Shown here: in pieces, positions 60,934-64,000 of the stretch
How positions within the stretch are numbered: position 1 is the stretch's first letter
Layout of the letters: every line of letters starts with the position of its first letter
Source: Palsa-1392 sp036490335
GTDB taxonomy: Bacteria > Verrucomicrobiota > Verrucomicrobiia > Chthoniobacterales > UBA10450
Assembly: GCA_036490335.1 (NCBI GenBank)
Contig: DASXEB010000017.1
Location: forward strand, 1-64,000
Length of the DNA: 64,000 bases
Direction of reading: 5' to 3'
Translations under genes and position numbers: made by a program
Notes under the pieces: generated by a model
The model's database searches: none
What the model saw: the letters and a program-made list of their open reading frames with translations, nothing else
What the model was told of the DNA's origin: nothing

Positions 60934-63363
60934 GTGCCGGAAAGCCTTTACCAAGTCGCGCCCATTTTTCTCATTCGGCTCACCGGCGTGCCCTTCGAAG
61001 TCCTCGATCAAATCGCCACCCCCGCGACCGCCGCCGGCGCCCGCGCACTTCTCGTTAGGCAAACCGAATTCGAAAAAGCGAAAGCGGAAGTCGAAGCCAT
61101 CCTCGCCTCACGCAAACACAATCTTTCCAGAGAACTCTTCCAAGCCTGGCGCAAAGCCGTTCGTCTCGGAATCATGCCGCCCGTGACCGACGCGCCCTCG
61201 CGCGCCTTCGTCGATTTCTGGTCGAGCGCCGCGGAAATGGCGAAGGCCGAAACCGCGCTCGACCAATCGCTCAATGGCGAATTGGAGCGCGCGCGTCGCG
61301 CGTCATTTTTATCCGCCAGCCGGCATCTGCCGGGCTACTTCGTTTTCGCCGCGGAGGGAATCAAAGAATTATTAGGCGAAATGCTCGCGACCTCCGAAAA
61401 CGCGACACTCGAACTCCCGCCGCGCCGGAAAAAAGAGCGCGCGCGCGAGCGTCATCTTCTTCTTTATCTACAGCGCGTCTGCGCGAAAAACGACACGCTG
61501 AGCGAGTTCGGCCCGCACGGTTGGGGCCGAGCCGACGCGGCCACGCGCGGGATTTCTTTGACGCCGGAACCCGGAATTCAAAAACGCGAAACTTTTTTGG
61601 AACGCTGGACGGCGCACGGCGTCGCCGCGGCGATGAATACCGATCCCGAAGTCCGGCTCGAGATCGCGCCGCGTCTTAATCCAAACGGCCGCCTCGAAAA
61701 CGATCACTTCATTTTTTCCGAAACCGGAGAACGCGTCGCGCTCGAGCCGGAAATTATGAAATTGCTCCGTCGCTGCGACGGCCGCACCGCCGCGCACTCG
61801 TTAGGCGCGAGCGCGGAGCTCCTCGCCGAGTGCGCGGAGAAAAATTTCCTGCGCTGGGAAGTGGAAGTGCCCGCGCTCGAGCCGCACGCCTTCGATCGTT
61901 TGGTCGGCGAGATCGACGCCTGGCGCGACACGCCCACGCGCGCGCGCTGGCTGGAAAAATTCGCGCCGATTGCAGCGCGGCCTAACGAATTCGCGCGCGC
62001 GACCGATGCCGCGCTTCGCCTTTCGATCATGAACAACGCCGGCAACGAGCTGGAAAATCTCGGCGCTCAAAAGACCTCGAATCGTTTTCTCTACGCCGCG
62101 ACCAATCCGATCGGCGAAGAATGTTTTCGCGCCTGCAATTTTTCCATCAGCGAAAAGTTGCTCGACCAAGTCGCGCTCGAAGCCGCGCCCTGGCTCGATC
62201 TCTGGCGCGATAATTACGCCTTCGTCGCCAGCCGCGTCGCCGTCGGCCTGCGCAGATTGCTCGAGCAAACTCCGGCGCAAGACGGCGCCGTCCCGCTGCC
62301 CGCGTTTCTGCGCCATTGCGCGGACGCGAAAATGTCGCTCACCGGTCCCGGCCTTGTCGCGCTCGCACATCTCGCTTTTCGGGAAGTGCGCGCAAAATTC
62401 CAGGAGCTGTTTCACGACCGCGGCGAACTCGCAGAATTGCGCCTAACGACTAACGACTGCGCATTCGTCAGGCAGAATTTCCCGTTTCCGCCCTTCGACG
62501 AATACACATTTCCCTCCGCCGATTTGCAGCTCTCCGCGACCTCGCTCGAAGCTCTGGAACGCGGCGAATATCAATGGATGCTCGCCGAGCTGCACCCGCC
62601 GGTCGCGCTTTTGCATCACGGTTTTTACTGGTCGTGTCCGGACAAGGCGGCGCTCTCCGCCGCGCTCGCGAAAACCACCGGCGGAAAACCGGCGCCGCAT
62701 TTTGGGATCTTCGTCGCCGATTTCACCGCGACCACTTGCGTGCATCTGTTCGACAGTTTGCCTAACGAAAATGTTTTCGTCGCCCCGCAATTGCCTAACG
62801 ACTCCTGGCACCGCGTGCGGCCGGCCGAGGTGGAAGTTTTCGTCGAGGAATCGAGCGGCGACGTTGCTTTGCGTCATCATCAGTCGCGCGAATATCTCGG
62901 CTCGCTTGCGCGCAACTGGATCATCCCGCTCGGATTTCATCCCTTCGGCTTTTCGTTAGGCAAAAACACTCCGCGCCTGCTTTGCGGCAATGTCGTCGTG
63001 CAGCGCCGCACCTGGACGATCGAAGAGAAGGAGCTCGGCGACGGCGATTTTACCGGCGTCTCGCGCGACCTCGTCGTCGCGGTCGAGCGCCTGCGCGCCC
63101 GGCGCGATTTACCTCGGCACATTTACATTCGCCCGACCGAACAGGCGCTCCGCCGGAGCGGCGCGGAGGGCCGCGACAAGGACACGAAACCGGTTTACAT
63201 CGACCTCGAGAGTTATCTTTTTCTGGAAATTTTCCACCGCTGGCTCGGCAAATCCGGCGAGCTCGAAGTGACCGAAATGCTGCCCGATCCCGATCATCTT
63301 TTCTGGCGCGAAAAAGATGGCCGACGCACCTTCGAGCTGCGCACGCAGATCGTTCCGCGATGA
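60934..63363 (+). CDS. lantibiotic dehydratase-like protein (LanB N-terminal family)
   Basis: 809 residues from GTG 60934. RHLLLYLQRVCAKNDTLSEFGPHGWG matches (in pieces: YLQRVCAKNDT, FGPHGWG) the Lant_dehydr_N pattern. Further LanB-like parts are YWSCPDKAALSAALAK, REYLGSLARNWIIPLGFHPFG, PRHIYIRPTEQ, KPVYIDLESYLFLEIFHRW and TEMLPDPDHLFWREKDGRRTFELRTQI. Such proteins glutamylate Ser/Thr of precursor peptides using Glu-tRNA, or add amino acids to scaffold peptides. No precursor peptide, SpaB_C/LanC partner or transporter is near. Its stop overlaps the ParA start (ATGA). Confidence 0.75.
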   Translation: MPESLYQVAPIFLIRLTGVPFEVLDQIATPATAAGARALLVRQTEFEKAKAEVEAILASRKHNLSRELFQAWRKAVRLGIMPPVTDAPSRAFVDFWSSAAEMAKAETALDQSLNGELERARRASFLSASRHLPGYFVFAAEGIKELLGEMLATSENATLELPPRRKKERARERHLLLYLQRVCAKNDTLSEFGPHGWGRADAATRGISLTPEPGIQKRETFLERWTAHGVAAAMNTDPEVRLEIAPRLNPNGRLENDHFIFSETGERVALEPEIMKLLRRCDGRTAAHSLGASAELLAECAEKNFLRWEVEVPALEPHAFDRLVGEIDAWRDTPTRARWLEKFAPIAARPNEFARATDAALRLSIMNNAGNELENLGAQKTSNRFLYAATNPIGEECFRACNFSISEKLLDQVALEAAPWLDLWRDNYAFVASRVAVGLRRLLEQTPAQDGAVPLPAFLRHCADAKMSLTGPGLVALAHLAFREVRAKFQELFHDRGELAELRLTTNDCAFVRQNFPFPPFDEYTFPSADLQLSATSLEALERGEYQWMLAELHPPVALLHHGFYWSCPDKAALSAALAKTTGGKPAPHFGIFVADFTATTCVHLFDSLPNENVFVAPQLPNDSWHRVRPAEVEVFVEESSGDVALRHHQSREYLGSLARNWIIPLGFHPFGFSLGKNTPRLLCGNVVVQRRTWTIEEKELGDGDFTGVSRDLVVAVERLRARRDLPRHIYIRPTEQALRRSGAEGRDKDTKPVYIDLESYLFLEIFHRWLGKSGELEVTEMLPDPDHLFWREKDGRRTFELRTQIVPR

Positions 63364-64000
63364 AAGTCGTCGCGATCGCAAACCAAAAAGGCGGGGTCGG
63401 CAAAACCACCACGGCGGTGAATTTGTCCGCCGCGCTCGCCGAAAATTCGCAGCGCGTTTTGCTCATCGATCTCGACCCGCAAGGCAACGCGACAAGCTCA
63501 TTCGGCATTCCCGCGATCGAAGGCGGCAGCCTTTACGAGCCATTGTTAGGCGAGGCCGCCGTCCCGGAAAAGATTCTCCCGACGCGGCTGAACAATTTGT
63601 TTCTGATTCCAGCCGACATCGACCTCGCCGGGGTCGAAATCGAGATCGCGCGGATGGACGATCACCTCACCCGCCTCGCGCAGGCGCTGCGCGTCTTGCG
63701 CGACGACCAGACCTTCGACTTCGTCCTGCTCGATTGTCCGCCGTCGTTAGGCATTCTCATGAGCAACGCGCTCGCTGCCGCCGACGAATTGCTCACGCCG
63801 ATCCAGTGCGAATATTTCGCGCTCGAAGGCCTGGTGAAAATCGTCCGGCTGATCGAGCGCGTGCGCGACGCGGGCGCGAATCCGCGGCTCGAGCTCGGCG
63901 GGATTTTGATGACGATGTTCGACAATCGCACGAACCTGAGCACGCAGGTCGTGGCGGAAGTGCGCGCGCATTTTCAAACGCGCGTTTACGACGCCGTCAT
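63360..64000 (+). CDS. parA: ParA/Soj chromosome-partitioning ATPase (partial)
   Basis: At least 213 residues, cut by the window end. It begins MKVVAIANQKGGVGKTTTAV with the deviant Walker A, then VLLIDLDPQGNATSS (Walker A'), and FVLLDCPPSLGILMSNALAAAD (Walker B). The LTPIQCEYFALEGL motif is the ParA signature. No N-terminal DNA-binding domain precedes the P-loop, so it is the Soj type. In most bacteria parB follows and lies near the origin; the flank is not in the window. The start overlaps the dehydratase-like gene by four bases. Confidence 0.95.
   Translation, partial: MKVVAIANQKGGVGKTTTAVNLSAALAENSQRVLLIDLDPQGNATSSFGIPAIEGGSLYEPLLGEAAVPEKILPTRLNNLFLIPADIDLAGVEIEIARMDDHLTRLAQALRVLRDDQTFDFVLLDCPPSLGILMSNALAAADELLTPIQCEYFALEGLVKIVRLIERVRDAGANPRLELGGILMTMFDNRTNLSTQVVAEVRAHFQTRVYDAV

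Larger units (their letters stand above)
2482..63752. repeat. dispersed highly iterated 9-bp word TCGTTAGGC / GCCTAACGA
   Basis: By eye there are about 105-110 copies of the 8-bp core in this range, roughly equal in the two orientations (about 51 TCGTTAGG, 57 CCTAACGA). Expected by composition is one or two. Most lie inside genes, the rest at gene ends and in gaps. Average spacing is near 0.6 kb, with notable gaps: 4980-11368, 39302-41193, 49574-52546 and 57177-60158. A one-base variant (TCGTCAGGC) adds about 20 copies. Confidence 0.95.

Overview
The window is a dense, GC-rich bacterial chromosome segment of about 57 genes with mostly very short intergenic gaps. I see no tRNA, rRNA, CRISPR array or intact transposase. 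The gene content is LpxD (lipid A), Wza/Wzc/Wzx-type polysaccharide export, an outer-membrane barrel, single-chain GcvP, PyrR, and many histidine kinases with PAS or GAF domains. Together with a small fibronectin-III protein and a verrucomicrobial-looking lipoprotein tail, this suggests a diderm of the Verrucomicrobiota, perhaps a soil Chthoniobacterales relative. That assignment is inference from protein character, not from a search.

Layout. 1-3.9 kb is an accessory patch: a small zinc-ribbon ORF, a fibronectin-III protein, a 21-bp-period palindromic repeat array, an orphan NarL-type regulator, and a decayed DNA methyltransferase flanked by two copies of a small gene, one broken by a REP-like element. 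3.9-11.4 kb has DUF4396 and DUF3175 proteins, a 1553-residue CheB-CheR-PAS-kinase fusion with its response regulator, and a lipoprotein. 11.4-31.6 kb is mostly housekeeping: lpxD, an SDR, a hybrid kinase, threonine dehydratase, gcvP, PhzF-like, old yellow enzyme, the pyrR-pyrB-pyrC operon, mrp/apbC, an ABC ATPase, dxs-xseB and asnS. 31.6-52.3 kb is a surface polysaccharide locus. Seventeen of its genes run leftward from 52.3 kb in one tightly overlapped series: OM barrel, Wza, Wzc, Wzx, glycosyltransferases, polymerase/ligase, AsnB-like amidotransferase and WcaF-like acetyltransferase. 52.6-60.8 kb has class II aldolase, two overlapping histidine kinases, a ketosynthase with altered catalytic histidines, and a receiver-kinase. 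60.9-64 kb has an orphan lantibiotic-dehydratase-like protein translationally coupled to a ParA gene cut by the window edge.

The most striking feature is no gene. A 9-bp word, TCGTTAGGC (reverse complement GCCTAACGA), occurs roughly 105-110 times by eye (8-bp core) where one or two copies would be expected. It lies mostly inside genes, in both orientations about equally. It forces rare codons (TTA, CTA, AGG) and recurrent tripeptides (PN[DE], SLG, VRQ, LTN). It is absent from a 6.4-kb stretch holding the CheB-CheR-kinase fusion. It behaves like a DNA uptake sequence or another genome-wide recognition word. A second DNA-level structure is the 27-unit array of TTGRYCAA palindromes at exact 21-bp spacing (1151-1703), which reads as leucine/lysine heptads on both strands.
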